NCBI GenBank assembly: GCA_031425525.1
Contig: JANPJM010000093.1
Location: 1 to 64,000 of the forward strand
Reading direction: 5' to 3'
DNA: 64,000 nt
DNA from: JANNMJ01 sp031425525
Lineage (GTDB): Bacteria > Bacteroidota > Bacteroidia > Cytophagales > Hymenobacteraceae
Shown here: one piece after another, positions 43,535 through 51,988 of the stretch
Numbering within the stretch: position 1 is the stretch's first letter
How the letters are laid out: each line of letters opens with the position of its first letter
The notes under the pieces: model-generated
Told to the model about the DNA's origin: nothing
Database searches by the model: none
Seen by the model: only the letters and a program-made list of their open reading frames with translations
Program-made: the position numbers and the translations under genes

Positions 43535-46500
43535 TTACAGCCCCGTCGGCCGGGGCGCACCGCCCAACGACTGCGGGTTGTTCGCCATCGCACCGGCCGC
43601 GCCCATCAGGCCGCTGCTGGTGTTGCCGACGGCCGACGGCGCAAGGCTGCGGTCGAGGGTCGGAATGCCCGCCAGCTCACCGTCCTCCGGGTTGCCCGTG
43701 CCGGTCGAGTGCATCAGCTCGGCGCCCGATTTGGTGCGGCTGATGGTATCGTAGATGATCGCCGAAGCGATGAAGATCGACGAATACGTGCCGAACGCCA
43801 CCCCGATGAGCATCGCGAAAGAGAACGAACGCAGGGTTTCGCCGCCGAAGATGAACAGCACCAACACGACGAGGAAAATCGTGGTGGAGGTGATGAGCGT
43901 CCGCGAGAGCGTGCTGTTGAGCGCCGGGTTGGCAATCTGGGCAAACGTCAGGCGCGGGTTCTCTTTCAGGTACTCGCGCAGGCGGTCGTAGATCACGACG
44001 GTATCGTTCATCGAGAAACCCACCACCGTGAGGACGGCGGCGATGAACACCTGATCCATCTCGTAATTGAGGCCGAAGAGGCGCGCAATTGCGAAGCCCG
44101 CGAATAGGAACAGAGCATCGTGAAACAGCGACACTACGGCACCGAACGAGAACTCCCAACGGCCGCCGAAGCGCAACATCACGTACAGGAAAATGCCCGC
44201 CAGTGCCACCAGCAACGACACAACGGCCGATTGCTTGATGTCGTCGGCCATCGTGGCGCCTACTTTCGAGGTGCTCAGGATTTCGGGTTTCGCGGCGCTG
44301 TACTTGGCGTTGAGGCTGCTCATCAGGCTCTCCTCGACCTTGCGGTCGGCGGCCGTCGATTCGTCGTCGGCGAGGTAGGAAGTCGTGATTTTCAGGCGGC
44401 GCTCGCCGCCGTAGGTTTTGGCCTCGGTGCCGGCGTTGGCAAAGCCCGGCAGGATGGCCTCACGGGCATCAGAAGCAGTAACCGGCTGCGCAAACTCCAC
44501 GACGTACGACCGGCCACCCTTGAAATCGACGCCCAACAGCGGCCCGCCCTGGTAGAACATCACGCCGAAGCCAATCACCAGAATGCCGATAGAGAACGCG
44601 TACGCAATCTTGCGCGAGCCGATGAAGTCGAAATTTGGGTTCTTAAACAGCGTGCGCGAGAACGTCGATTTAAACGAAATCTGATTCTCGTCCTTGCCGC
44701 TCACCAGCGCCTCGATGATGACGCGCGACAGGAACAGCGCCGTCAGAAACGACGTGAACACGCCGATACCGAGCGTAGTGGCAAACCCGCGCACCGGCCC
44801 GGAACCGAAGTAGCCGAGAATCAGCGCGATGAGGAGCGTGGTGACGTTCGCATCAAAAATGGCCGAGAACGCCTTATGGTAGGCTTTCGCGATGGCATCC
44901 TTTACGCTCAGGCCGTGGGCGATTTCCTCGCGCACGCGTTCATATACCAGCACGTTGGCGTCTACGGCGAGCGCCAGCGTGAGTACGATACCCGCAATGC
45001 CCGGCAGCGTGAGCGCCGTACCGAATTGCGCCAGAATGCCCAAAATGAAGAACAGGTTGATGAGCAGCGCGATATCGGCCACCAAACCGCCCCGGTTGTA
45101 GTAACCTACCATGAAGAGCATAATCACGGCGATGCCGCCGAGCGTGCTGTACAGCCCGCGGTTGATAGCTTCCTGACCGAGCGACGGCCCCACCACGGCT
45201 TCTTCCACGATGCGGGTAGGGGCGGGCAGCTTACCGATTTTCAGCACGTTGGCCAAATCCTGGGCTTCTTCGATGGTGAAGGAGCCGGAAATCGACGACG
45301 ACCCGCCGCTAATTTCCGCTTGCACGTTCGGCGCCGAGTACACGTAGTTATCAAGCACGATAGCCACCTGACGGCCAATGTTCGAGCCGGTCAGTTTCTG
45401 CCACTTGCGCGCGCCGGTCGGGTTCATCGACATGAGCACTTCGGCGCGGCCTTGCTGGTCGTAGTCCTGCGAGGCGTTCGTCACGTACTCGCCGCTCACG
45501 GGTGCCTGCACGGTTTCCGAGCGGCCTTTTTTCACGAAGTAGAGTTCGAGAAACTGGTCGCGTTTCTGGCCTTCGAGCGGCTTCACGCCCCAAAGCGCCC
45601 TCATGTTCGGCGGGAAGATGGCACGTACGTCGGCGCGGGCAAACAGGGCGTTCACCTTGGCCGTGTCGCGCACATTCGAGCCGAGGCCGTTATTCACTTG
45701 CGTAAATAACATCATCGTTTTCGCCTGCTTCGAGTTGAGGGACGAATCGGCAGCAGCCATTTTGGCGTCCTTCTTAGCCGTGTCACTCGCCGCTTTACCG
45801 TCGAGTTTCGCGGCGAGGGCCGTCGAATCGGTCATTGCGCCCAGTGTATCGGTGGAGGCGATGGCGCCCACCTCGTTGGTGTTTACCGGCAGCGATTTGC
45901 TGGCGGCGGCCAGCGCGTCGTCTTCGGCTGTGGCTGGCGCTTCACCGCCCGCGAGTCGGGCGGCAGCTTCCTGCTTCAGCATAAAGTCGTTGAGCTGCAC
46001 GAGGTACGGATTGACTTCCTGCGGCTTATACACTTCCCAGAACTCCAACTTGGCTTGGCCTTGCAGCATTTTGCGCACGCGCTCCGGGTTTTGCACGCCC
46101 GGCAGCTCAATCTGGATGCGGCCGGTGCCCTTCAAACGCTGAATGTTCGGCTGCGTGGTGCCGAGTTTGTCGATGCGGGTGCGGAGGATGTTGAACGAGC
46201 GCTCGATGGCCGATTCTACTTCCTTGTTCACCACTTTCAGCACGTCCTCGTTCGACGACGAGTACGAAATCTGCCCTTTGTTGCCCGAGTTGGCGAACAG
46301 CGGGCCGAGTTTGCCGTCGGGCGCAATCTCCTTGTAGGCCGTCAGAAACAGGCTGGTGAAGGGCTGCTGCGAATCGCGCTGACGCTGCGAAGCCAGTTTG
46401 ATGGCTTGCTGAAACGCAGGGTCTTGCGAGTGGCCGGCCATCGAACGCAGAATCTCGACCGGCGAGACTTCCATCGTCACGTGCATCCCGCCTTTCAAGT

Positions 46501-46741
46501 CGAGGCCCATGCCCAGTTCGCTCTTCTTGAGGTCTTGGTAGGTGTATTTGAGGAAAGCGGGCTGATTCCAGACCGAATCCAAATATTGATTCCGACGAGA
46601 ATCGTCGATTTTGCCGTTTTTGGTGGCGAACGCGTTGGCGCGGTCTTCCACTTTACGGGCTTGGTACGTCAGCAGCAGATACCAACTGCACAGCGCGGCC
46701 ACGATGACCGACAGCGTGACGATGAGTCCTTTATTACGCAT
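43535..46741 (-). CDS. secDF: Fused protein translocase subunit SecDF
   Basis: 1068 residues. SecD and SecF use the proton gradient to help complete export through SecYEG. The SecD half starts MRNKGLIVTLSV, with GLDLKGGMHVTMEV near residue 78; the SecF half contains GVDFKGGRSYVVEF and YDRLREYLKENPR. About 12 membrane segments are expected. A low-complexity insert between about residues 260 and 340 (Ala, Asp, Ser-rich) is long for the family. The ATG at 46741 was chosen because the upstream 41 residues look untranslated. Fusion of the two proteins is usual in Bacteroidota. Confidence 0.95.
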   Translation of the reverse strand: MRNKGLIVTLSVIVAALCSWYLLLTYQARKVEDRANAFATKNGKIDDSRRNQYLDSVWNQPAFLKYTYQDLKKSELGMGLDLKGGMHVTMEVSPVEILRSMAGHSQDPAFQQAIKLASQRQRDSQQPFTSLFLTAYKEIAPDGKLGPLFANSGNKGQISYSSSNEDVLKVVNKEVESAIERSFNILRTRIDKLGTTQPNIQRLKGTGRIQIELPGVQNPERVRKMLQGQAKLEFWEVYKPQEVNPYLVQLNDFMLKQEAAARLAGGEAPATAEDDALAAASKSLPVNTNEVGAIASTDTLGAMTDSTALAAKLDGKAASDTAKKDAKMAAADSSLNSKQAKTMMLFTQVNNGLGSNVRDTAKVNALFARADVRAIFPPNMRALWGVKPLEGQKRDQFLELYFVKKGRSETVQAPVSGEYVTNASQDYDQQGRAEVLMSMNPTGARKWQKLTGSNIGRQVAIVLDNYVYSAPNVQAEISGGSSSISGSFTIEEAQDLANVLKIGKLPAPTRIVEEAVVGPSLGQEAINRGLYSTLGGIAVIMLFMVGYYNRGGLVADIALLINLFFILGILAQFGTALTLPGIAGIVLTLALAVDANVLVYERVREEIAHGLSVKDAIAKAYHKAFSAIFDANVTTLLIALILGYFGSGPVRGFATTLGIGVFTSFLTALFLSRVIIEALVSGKDENQISFKSTFSRTLFKNPNFDFIGSRKIAYAFSIGILVIGFGVMFYQGGPLLGVDFKGGRSYVVEFAQPVTASDAREAILPGFANAGTEAKTYGGERRLKITTSYLADDESTAADRKVEESLMSSLNAKYSAAKPEILSTSKVGATMADDIKQSAVVSLLVALAGIFLYVMLRFGGRWEFSFGAVVSLFHDALFLFAGFAIARLFGLNYEMDQVFIAAVLTVVGFSMNDTVVIYDRLREYLKENPRLTFAQIANPALNSTLSRTLITSTTIFLVVLVLFIFGGETLRSFSFAMLIGVAFGTYSSIFIASAIIYDTISRTKSGAELMHSTGTGNPEDGELAGIPTLDRSLAPSAVGNTSSGLMGAAGAMANNPQSLGGAPRPTGL

Positions 46742-46888
46742 TGAAAATGAAGGGGAAACGAAAAAACAACCGATAGCCGAAGCCGTGGCTCCAACAAAAA
46801 TTACACAGTGGCCGGGCGATGCGAACACGCAGCCGAAGCGGGTGCTTCGGCCTACCGGGGCCAAAAAAATCGAAGTTAAACTGCCCGT

Positions 46889-47278
46889 TTAGGGCGCGTG
46901 GGGCGCTACGCAAGCGCCCAGCAGCCGAGCAAAGGCCGGCACGGCGCGGGCCACGAGGGCACGCACCGGTTGCGTGGGCAAGGCGTCCAACGCGAAAGAT
47001 TTGGTTTGCAGCCACGCGCCCAACGGGTTGCGCGGCACCAGGGTAGGAGGCAGCCATTCGGCTACCAGCCCGGCCACCGCCACCACGTCGGCGTGGATGG
47101 ATTCGAGCGATACCCGCTCGCGCACCACCACGGTGCGCACGCCTTTTACTGCGGCCTCATGCGGCCCGGTAGCGGCAATATGCCGCACCACCACCACGTG
47201 CCGGTGGTTGAGCCCAACGGCGCACACCGCCGCCAACGCAACGATGAGCAAACGCAGATGATGGGCCAAGCGCGACAT
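46889..47278 (-). CDS. Hypothetical protein, possibly membrane-anchored, 129 aa
   Basis: The N-terminus has a hydrophobic stretch (HHLRLLIVALAAVCAVGL), which could be a membrane anchor or signal peptide, followed by NHRHVVVVRHIAATG and a helical, Ala/Val-rich remainder with many short strands (TVVVRERVSLESIHADVV). No family recognised. It is likely a true gene, since a -7 promoter box ends 7 bases before its ATG at 47278. It ends upstream of secDF in the same direction. Confidence 0.6.
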   Translation of the reverse strand: MSRLAHHLRLLIVALAAVCAVGLNHRHVVVVRHIAATGPHEAAVKGVRTVVVRERVSLESIHADVVAVAGLVAEWLPPTLVPRNPLGAWLQTKSFALDALPTQPVRALVARAVPAFARLLGACVAPHAP

Positions 47279-47285
47279 AGAGCTA

Positions 47286-47293
47286 CAAAGATA
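47286..47293 (-). promoter_or_regulatory. -7 box TATCTTTG near a leaderless start
   Basis: On the minus strand TATCTTTG is followed by TAGCTCT and then the ATG at 47278. A TTG at plus-strand 47316-47318 lies 22 bases upstream and could be the -33 element. The transcript would have almost no leader. Confidence 0.6.
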
Positions 47294-47360
47294 GCCCCGC
47301 CGCCCGCGCTATGCGCAACCTGACGCGAAATTGCGTGCTGCTCGCCGCGCAAACCGCCGC

Positions 47361-48011
47361 TTACCCGGCGGCTTGTGCCGGGTGCGGGCGCTCGCCGCGC
47401 GCCACGCCCTTCAGGTAGCCGATGAGCACGTCGAGGCCGCGCTCGAAGTGTAGGTTGTTGGGGATGATGAGGTCGGCCTCGTGCTGATACGGCTTGATAT
47501 AGCGGTCGAACGACGGCGCCACATGGTGCAGGTAGCGGTACATCACGTCGTCGAGGTCGTAGCCGCGCTCCACATTGTCGCGCCGGATGCGGCGGTGCAG
47601 CTTCACGTGTTCCTGCGCTTCGACGAACACTTTCAAATCGAGTTCGGCGGCGATTTCGGGGAAGTGAAACACGAACAGCCCTTCGAGGACAATCACGGGC
47701 GCCGGGCAAAACGTGAGCATTTTGCGCGGCGCGTCAGGGTTGTTGAAGGTGTATTCGGGACGCTGAATGGTTTCACCGCCGTGCAGGGCGCGCACATCGC
47801 GGGCAAATTCCACGTCGTTGATCGACTCTGGAATATCGAAATTGACGACGCCGTTGCCATCGGCCCGCTGCTCGGCGAGCGGCCGGTAGTAGTTGTCCTG
47901 CGAGACGAGGCACAGCTCATCGGCGGTGAAGGCACTGATGAGCCGGCGCAGCAGCGTGGTCTTGCCCGACGCCGAGCCGCCCGTGATGCCTACGAGAAAA
48001 GGCTTTTGCAA
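47361..48011 (-). CDS. udk: Uridine kinase
   Basis: About 216 residues. It phosphorylates uridine and cytidine with ATP or GTP in pyrimidine salvage. The P-loop GITGGSASGKTT opens near residue 8, and YEDLDDVMYRYL-like (here YDLDDVMYRYLHHVAP) and FVEAQEHVKLHRRIRRD match the family. The upstream in-frame GTG at 48134 would add 41 residues rich in Arg and Pro; a TTG at 48011, giving LQKPFLVGITGG, fits the family start better and lies after a promoter-like TAGTTTCG. I chose the TTG. Confidence 0.9.
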   Translation of the reverse strand: MQKPFLVGITGGSASGKTTLLRRLISAFTADELCLVSQDNYYRPLAEQRADGNGVVNFDIPESINDVEFARDVRALHGGETIQRPEYTFNNPDAPRKMLTFCPAPVIVLEGLFVFHFPEIAAELDLKVFVEAQEHVKLHRRIRRDNVERGYDLDDVMYRYLHHVAPSFDRYIKPYQHEADLIIPNNLHFERGLDVLIGYLKGVARGERPHPAQAAG

Positions 48012-48153
48012 GGAGAAATCGAAAAAACGGAGGAAGCCCGAACGGGGCCGCGAAACTACCGCCGCCGCGCCGGAACGGCGGCTGAATGGATTGGTAAAGT
48101 GTTTTTCCACATCGTCGAAAAGCCACCGCTTCACAATAAAAGACTCCGTGACC

Positions 48154-48256
48154 TGTCATTACGAGGAGGCTCTGCGACGAAGCAATCCAGCGAATGCAAT
48201 CGTGTAGCTAACGCCGGATTGCCACGTCGTCGCAAAGCCTCCGCCTCGCAATGACA
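48154..48256. repeat. Palindromic element, copy B
   Basis: About 103 bp bounded by TGTCATTACGAGGAGGCT and the complement AGCCTCCGCCTCGCAATGACA, shown here in part. Same ends as copies A and C. It lies between iscA and udk and carries no gene. Confidence 0.85.
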
Positions 48257-48368
48257 GATTTTATTGATCTCAAATACGCCAAAAAATATCGCCCGCCCCG
48301 GAGACAACTCCGAAGCGGGCGACGCAACCTGCAACCAACCCACGCAAGCGGGCTGATTCACGGAAATG

Positions 48369-48695
48369 TTACACCGAAAACGAATCGCCGCACCCGCACG
48401 TGCGCGAGGCGTTGGGGTTGATGAAGTGGAAACCTTTGCCGTTGAGGCCATCCGAGAAATCCAACTCGGTGCCGGCCAGATACAGGAAGCTCTTCATATC
48501 GACGACGACCTTCACCTCCTTGTCCTCAAATTCCTGATCCATCGGGCGGACTTCATCGTCGAAGTCGAGGTTGTAGGAAAGGCCGGAGCAGCCGCCGCCC
48601 GCCACGGAGGCGCGCAACCGGAAGGCGTCGGAAAGGTGCGCATCTTGGCGCAGCTTGAAGACTTTTTCGCGGGCTTTTTCGGAAACTGTAATCAT
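48369..48695 (-). CDS. iscA: A-type Fe-S carrier IscA/ErpA
   Basis: 108 residues, the usual size. Cys36 (GGGCSGL) and the C-terminal pair Cys100 and Cys102 (RTCGCGDSF) are the three ligands that bind the transient cluster. It carries Fe-S clusters from IscU to client proteins. The gene follows iscS, iscU and a small unknown gene in the same direction. Whether it acts with apo-proteins as IscA, SufA or ErpA cannot be said from the sequence. Confidence 0.94.
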   Translation of the reverse strand: MITVSEKAREKVFKLRQDAHLSDAFRLRASVAGGGCSGLSYNLDFDDEVRPMDQEFEDKEVKVVVDMKSFLYLAGTELDFSDGLNGKGFHFINPNASRTCGCGDSFSV

Positions 48696-48699
48696 TGAG

Positions 48700-48775
48700 T
48701 GTTTAGGATTTAGGGTTTAGTGTTTAGGCTTTGGGGACTCGTAGCGCGATGTGATTTGGCTAAATCCTAAACCCT
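48700..48775. repeat. Inverted repeat of TTTAGGATTTAGGG words
   Basis: The spacer between iscA and the gene at 48794 holds TTTAGGATTTAGGGTTTAG on the left and CTAAATCCTAAACCCTAAA on the right. Both arms are reiterated six-base words. They match the words found at 26685. Confidence 0.7.
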
Positions 48776-48793
48776 AAAGAACTACCCCCTTTT

Positions 48794-49192
48794 TTACGCA
48801 ATCGGGTTCAGTACCACGCTATACACCGTAATCGTGTGCATATCGCGGCCGAAATACAACTTGTCGAGGGCTTCGTAGACGTGCTTGGCGCGGAAATACG
48901 ACGTGTTCAATTCCGGTTCGCCGAGGGCGCGCCATTGGATCGTGAACGACGAATCGCGGTCGCGGTACGTCTGCACGTATTCGAGCATCCGTTGGAGCGT
49001 TTCGCGGCGGTCGCGGCCGTTTTCAGTGCGGAACAGGAACGACTGGCGGTGCCGGGGGCTCACCGTCACCAAATCGAGCCGCACTTGCTGGTCTACTTCC
49101 CGAAACTCGAACAATAATTCGGCTTCGCGCAGGTTCAGCAAGCTTTCAATTTCGCGCTGGAGGCGCGCCAGCTCGACGCGGGTATCTTCCAT
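48794..49192 (-). CDS. Unknown protein within the isc cluster, 132 aa
   Basis: The N-terminus (EDTRVELARLQREIESLLNLREAELLFEFREVD, in part: LARLQREIESLLNLREAEL) is a likely amphipathic helix; the rest is mixed (RRETLQRMLEYVQTYRDRD, VYEALDKLYFGRD). No cysteine is present. No family recognised. It lies between iscU and iscA in the same direction, so it may serve Fe-S assembly, but this is inference by position only. Confidence 0.8.
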   Translation of the reverse strand: MEDTRVELARLQREIESLLNLREAELLFEFREVDQQVRLDLVTVSPRHRQSFLFRTENGRDRRETLQRMLEYVQTYRDRDSSFTIQWRALGEPELNTSYFRAKHVYEALDKLYFGRDMHTITVYSVVLNPIA

Positions 49193-49197
49193 AAGAG

Positions 49198-49275
49198 AAG
49201 CTGCAAGCTAGAGGCTTCAAGTTGCAAGCTGCGAAGCCAAAGAGCTTGTAGCTTGCAACTTGAAGCTTACAGCTT
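49198..49275. repeat. Inverted repeat of AAGCTTGCAAGC words
   Basis: GCTTCAAGTTGCAAGCT on the left is perfectly complementary (17 bp) to AGCTTGCAACTTGAAGC on the right. Both arms are reiterated from AAGCT/GCAAG words. It fills the spacer between the unknown gene at 49192 and iscU. Confidence 0.75.
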
Positions 49276-49276
49276 C

Positions 49277-49693
49277 TTAGTGGTGGCTCTTCTCCAACTC
49301 CAACTCCGGCAGGCCGTTCTTGACGCGGTAGTCGTTGATGGCCGACTTGATGGCGTCTTCGGCGAGGACGGAGCAGTGGATTTTGACCGGCGGGAGCGCC
49401 AATTCTTCCACAATCTCCATGTTGTCGATGGCCAGCGCCTCGTCGATGGTTTTGCCTTTCAGCCATTCCGTCGCGAGCGACGAAGAGGCGATGGCCGAGC
49501 CGCAGCCAAACGTCTTGAACTTGGCGTCGATGATGGTTTTCGTTTCCTCATCCACTTCGATCTGCAAGCGCATCACGTCGCCGCATTCCGGGGCGCCCAC
49601 GAGGCCCGTGCCGACGTTGGTTTTGGATTTGTCGAGCGTCCCGACGTTGCGCGGGTTGCTGTAATGGTCGATGACCTTATCTGAGTAAGCCAT
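49277..49693 (-). CDS. iscU: Fe-S cluster scaffold IscU
   Basis: 138 residues. IscU is the scaffold on which clusters are built from sulfur supplied by IscS. The ligands are Cys37 (APECGD, with Asp39), Cys64 (FGCGSAIA) and His106-Cys107 (KIHCSVLAEDAIK). The ATG at 49693 (MAYSDKVIDHYSNPRNVG) is the family start; the upstream 22 residues are spacer. It is 99 bases downstream of iscS, in the same direction. Confidence 0.97.
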   Translation of the reverse strand: MAYSDKVIDHYSNPRNVGTLDKSKTNVGTGLVGAPECGDVMRLQIEVDEETKTIIDAKFKTFGCGSAIASSSLATEWLKGKTIDEALAIDNMEIVEELALPPVKIHCSVLAEDAIKSAINDYRVKNGLPELELEKSHH

Positions 49694-49697
49694 TGGG

Positions 49698-49790
49698 GAG
49701 TTTTGAGTTTTAATTGTCGAGTTTTGAGTGTTGGAGGGTGAGTTTCGATTCTGAATCATTCAAAACTCAAAACCCGTAACTCAAAACTCA
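49698..49790. repeat. Inverted repeat of GAGTTTTGAGTTTT words
   Basis: GAGTTTTGAGTTTT and relatives on the left are complementary to AAACTCAAAACC and AACTCAAAACTC on the right. It fills the spacer between iscU and iscS. The words differ from those in the other isc spacers. Confidence 0.7.
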
Positions 49791-49792
49791 TT

Positions 49793-51007
49793 CTAATGTG
49801 CTGCCCACTCGATTTTGTCGAGATCGACGCCATCCTGGAACATTTCCCAGAGCGGCGACATATCGCGCAGCTTCGTGACGGCCTCTTTTACGTGGCCAAT
49901 AGCGTAGTCGATCTGTTCGTCGGTGGTAAACCGCGAAAGGCCGAAACGGAGCGAGGAGTGCGCCAGATCATCGGACAGGCCCAACGCTTTCAGCACGTAG
50001 CTCGGTTCGAGGGAAGCAGACGTGCAAGCGGAGCCGCTGCTGACGGCCAAGTCTTTCACGCCCATCATCAGCCCTTCGCCTTCGACGTACTTAAACGAAA
50101 TATTGGTGACGTGCGGCAGCCGGTGAGCCGTCGAGCCGTTCACGTACGACTCTTCGAGGGTCAGTAGCTCGCGCTCCAAGCGGTCGCGCATCTGGCTGAT
50201 ACGGGCGGTGTCGGCGGCCATTTCGAGGCGGCAGATTTCGCAGGCTTTGCCCAAGCCCACGATGCCGGGCACATTGAGCGTGCCGGAACGCATCCCGCGC
50301 TCGTGGCCGCCGCCGTCCATCTGGGCCGTAACCTTCACGCGCGGGTTTTTGCGCCGGACGTAGAGCGCGCCCACACCTTTGGGGCCGTACATTTTGTGGG
50401 CCGTAAATGCCATCAGGTCAATGCCGTCGGCTTCCACATCGACCGGAATCTTACCCACGGCCTGCGTACCGTCGGTCATGAACAGGGCACCGTGGCGGTG
50501 GGCAATCGCGCTGATCTCGCGAATCGGCTGAATGGTGCCGGTCTCGTTGTTGCCGTACATAATGGCCACCAGAATGGTCTGGGGCGTCATGGCGGCTTCC
50601 AGGTCGGTGAGCGAAATCAGGCCTTCGCCATCAACGGGCAGGTAGGTCACGCGCGCGCCGAGCTTTTCGAGGTGCTTGCAGGTATCGAGTACCGCTTTAT
50701 GCTCGGTGGTGGTCGTGATGATGTGGTTGCCCTTCTGGGCGTACATCTCATACACGCCTTTGATGGCGAGGTTGTCGGATTCGGTGGCGCCCGACGTGAA
50801 GATGATTTCTTTGTCGGTGCAGCCGATGAGCTTGGAGATTTGCTCGCGAGCGTAATCGACGCCCTCTTCCGCTTGCCAGCCGAACGGGTGATTGCGCGAT
50901 GCGGCATTGCCGAAAACATCGGTCAAGTACGGCATCATCGCTTGCAGCACGCGCGGGTCGAGGGGCGTGGTGGCATTGTTGTCGAGGTAAATCGGGAGCT
51001 TGAGCAT
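49793..51007 (-). CDS. iscS: Cysteine desulfurase IscS
   Basis: 404 residues. IscS takes sulfur from cysteine with pyridoxal phosphate and passes it to IscU. The PLP-binding Lys205 is in TAHKMYGPKG; the active Cys328 is in SSGSACTSASLEPSYVL, shown in part (SSGSACTSAS). Motifs LDNNATTPLDPRV and TSGATESDNLAIKG are at the N-terminus. The ATG at 51007 was chosen over an upstream in-frame codon because MLKLPIYLDNNAT is the family start. It is the first gene of the isc group. Confidence 0.97.
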   Translation of the reverse strand: MLKLPIYLDNNATTPLDPRVLQAMMPYLTDVFGNAASRNHPFGWQAEEGVDYAREQISKLIGCTDKEIIFTSGATESDNLAIKGVYEMYAQKGNHIITTTTEHKAVLDTCKHLEKLGARVTYLPVDGEGLISLTDLEAAMTPQTILVAIMYGNNETGTIQPIREISAIAHRHGALFMTDGTQAVGKIPVDVEADGIDLMAFTAHKMYGPKGVGALYVRRKNPRVKVTAQMDGGGHERGMRSGTLNVPGIVGLGKACEICRLEMAADTARISQMRDRLERELLTLEESYVNGSTAHRLPHVTNISFKYVEGEGLMMGVKDLAVSSGSACTSASLEPSYVLKALGLSDDLAHSSLRFGLSRFTTDEQIDYAIGHVKEAVTKLRDMSPLWEMFQDGVDLDKIEWAAH

Positions 51008-51073
51008 CTGTAGCGAAGGCGGATTGGCCGCCCGATGAAAACCGCCGAGTGGGCGGCTTAGTTTGGAACGCGT

Positions 51074-51081
51074 CAAAATTA
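51074..51081 (-). promoter_or_regulatory. -7 box TAATTTTG for the isc group
   Basis: On the minus strand TAATTTTG fits TAnnTTTG; the leader to the iscS ATG would be about 60 bases. The -33 region reads GTTCG, a weak match. No IscR-like site is recognised. Confidence 0.5.
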
Positions 51082-51218
51082 CGCCCAGAATGTTAGGCGA
51101 ACTTTAACCAGCCGTTTTGACATAACGGCGCACGGGGATAGTCGGCGGAAGGCCGAGGATATTGCCCGCTGACTGCACCTTTGCGGCTGCCGACCATTGG
51201 CAGTTTATCCGCGCCGTT

Positions 51219-51620
51219 ATGCACCTCGAACACCTCGGCATCGCCGTCCGCGACCTTTCGGCCGCCACCGACCTGTACCGCCGCCTGTTGGGCGCCGAAC
51301 CGTACAAAACCGAAACCGTGGAAACGGAGAAGGTGACAACCGTTTTCTTCCAGACCGGCGAAAGCAAAGTGGAGTTATTGGTCGGCACCGCGCCCGATTC
51401 ACCGATTACAAAATTTCTCGAAAAGAAGGGCGAAGGCATCCATCATGTAGCCTTCGGCGTGGCCGACATTCGCGCTGAAATGGCCCGGTTGCGGGCCGAA
51501 GGTTTCGATTTGTTGAGTGAGGATCCGAAGCCGGGGGCCGATAACAAACTCGTGTGTTTCGTGCATCCGCGCTCGGCGGGCGGGGTGCTGGTGGAATTGT
51601 GCCAGGAGCGCGCCGCGTAA
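51219..51620 (+). CDS. mce: Methylmalonyl-CoA epimerase
   Basis: 133 residues of the glyoxalase/VOC fold. It interconverts the (R) and (S) forms of methylmalonyl-CoA in propionate metabolism. Metal-binding positions are visible: His5 of HLEHLGIAV, His of GIHHVAFGV, and Glu of the C-terminal LVELCQE. The central FFQTGESKVELL is also typical. The ATG at 51219 fits the family start. The mutase subunits are not in the window. Confidence 0.93.
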   Translation: MHLEHLGIAVRDLSAATDLYRRLLGAEPYKTETVETEKVTTVFFQTGESKVELLVGTAPDSPITKFLEKKGEGIHHVAFGVADIRAEMARLRAEGFDLLSEDPKPGADNKLVCFVHPRSAGGVLVELCQERAA

Positions 51621-51673
51621 AAGAGGGCGTGGGCTTGCCACCCTCCGGAAGCAGTTTAAGCGGTGCCGGGAAG

Positions 51674-51862
51674 CCCTCGCCAAGCGCCGGAGCGCCCTCG
51701 CCAAGCGCCGGAGCGCCCTCGCCAAGCGCCGGAGCGCCCTTGCCAAATGCCGGAGCTCCCTCGCCAAGCGCCGGAGTGCCCTTGCCAAGCGCCGGAGCTC
51801 CCTCGCCAAGCGCCGGAGCGCCCTCGCCAAACGCCGGAGCGCCCACGCCAAACGCCGGGAGG
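51674..51862. repeat. Exact 21-bp minisatellite, nine units
   Basis: The 368-base spacer between mce and mrdA holds nine tandem units, starting 51674, 51695, 51716, 51737, 51758, 51779, 51800, 51821 and 51842. Core GCCAAGCGCCGGAGC, few substitutions. Because 21 is a multiple of 3 and no stops occur, every frame is open on both strands (7-residue repeats such as GAPALGE), but no start and no conserved context suggest coding. The mrdA promoter follows at 51928; nothing else is seen. Confidence 0.88.
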
Positions 51863-51927
51863 CTTACCATAGGCCGGGCGAATATGACTCGAACGCGCGT
51901 TTGGTGTGCCGAAAGCAGCGCGGACAA

Positions 51928-51955
51928 TTTGCCCACCGCGTACGTTTTACCTTTG
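51928..51955 (+). promoter_or_regulatory. Bacteroidota-type promoter for mrdA
   Basis: A TTTG (51928-51931) and a -7 box TACCTTTG (51948-51955) are separated by 16 bases, one less than the usual minimum. The leader to the TTG start at 51989 would be about 28 bases. Confidence 0.55.
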
Positions 51956-51988
51956 CGGCTTGTATTGGACTGATTCGCCCGCTCGCTC

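Noticed and set aside
43415..45709. Long plus-strand open frames opposite secDF
   Set aside because: Low-complexity Arg/Gln/Glu-rich products antisense to a well supported secDF gene.
51674..51862. Possible CRISPR array
   Set aside because: Direct tandem units with no unique spacers; no cas gene is near.
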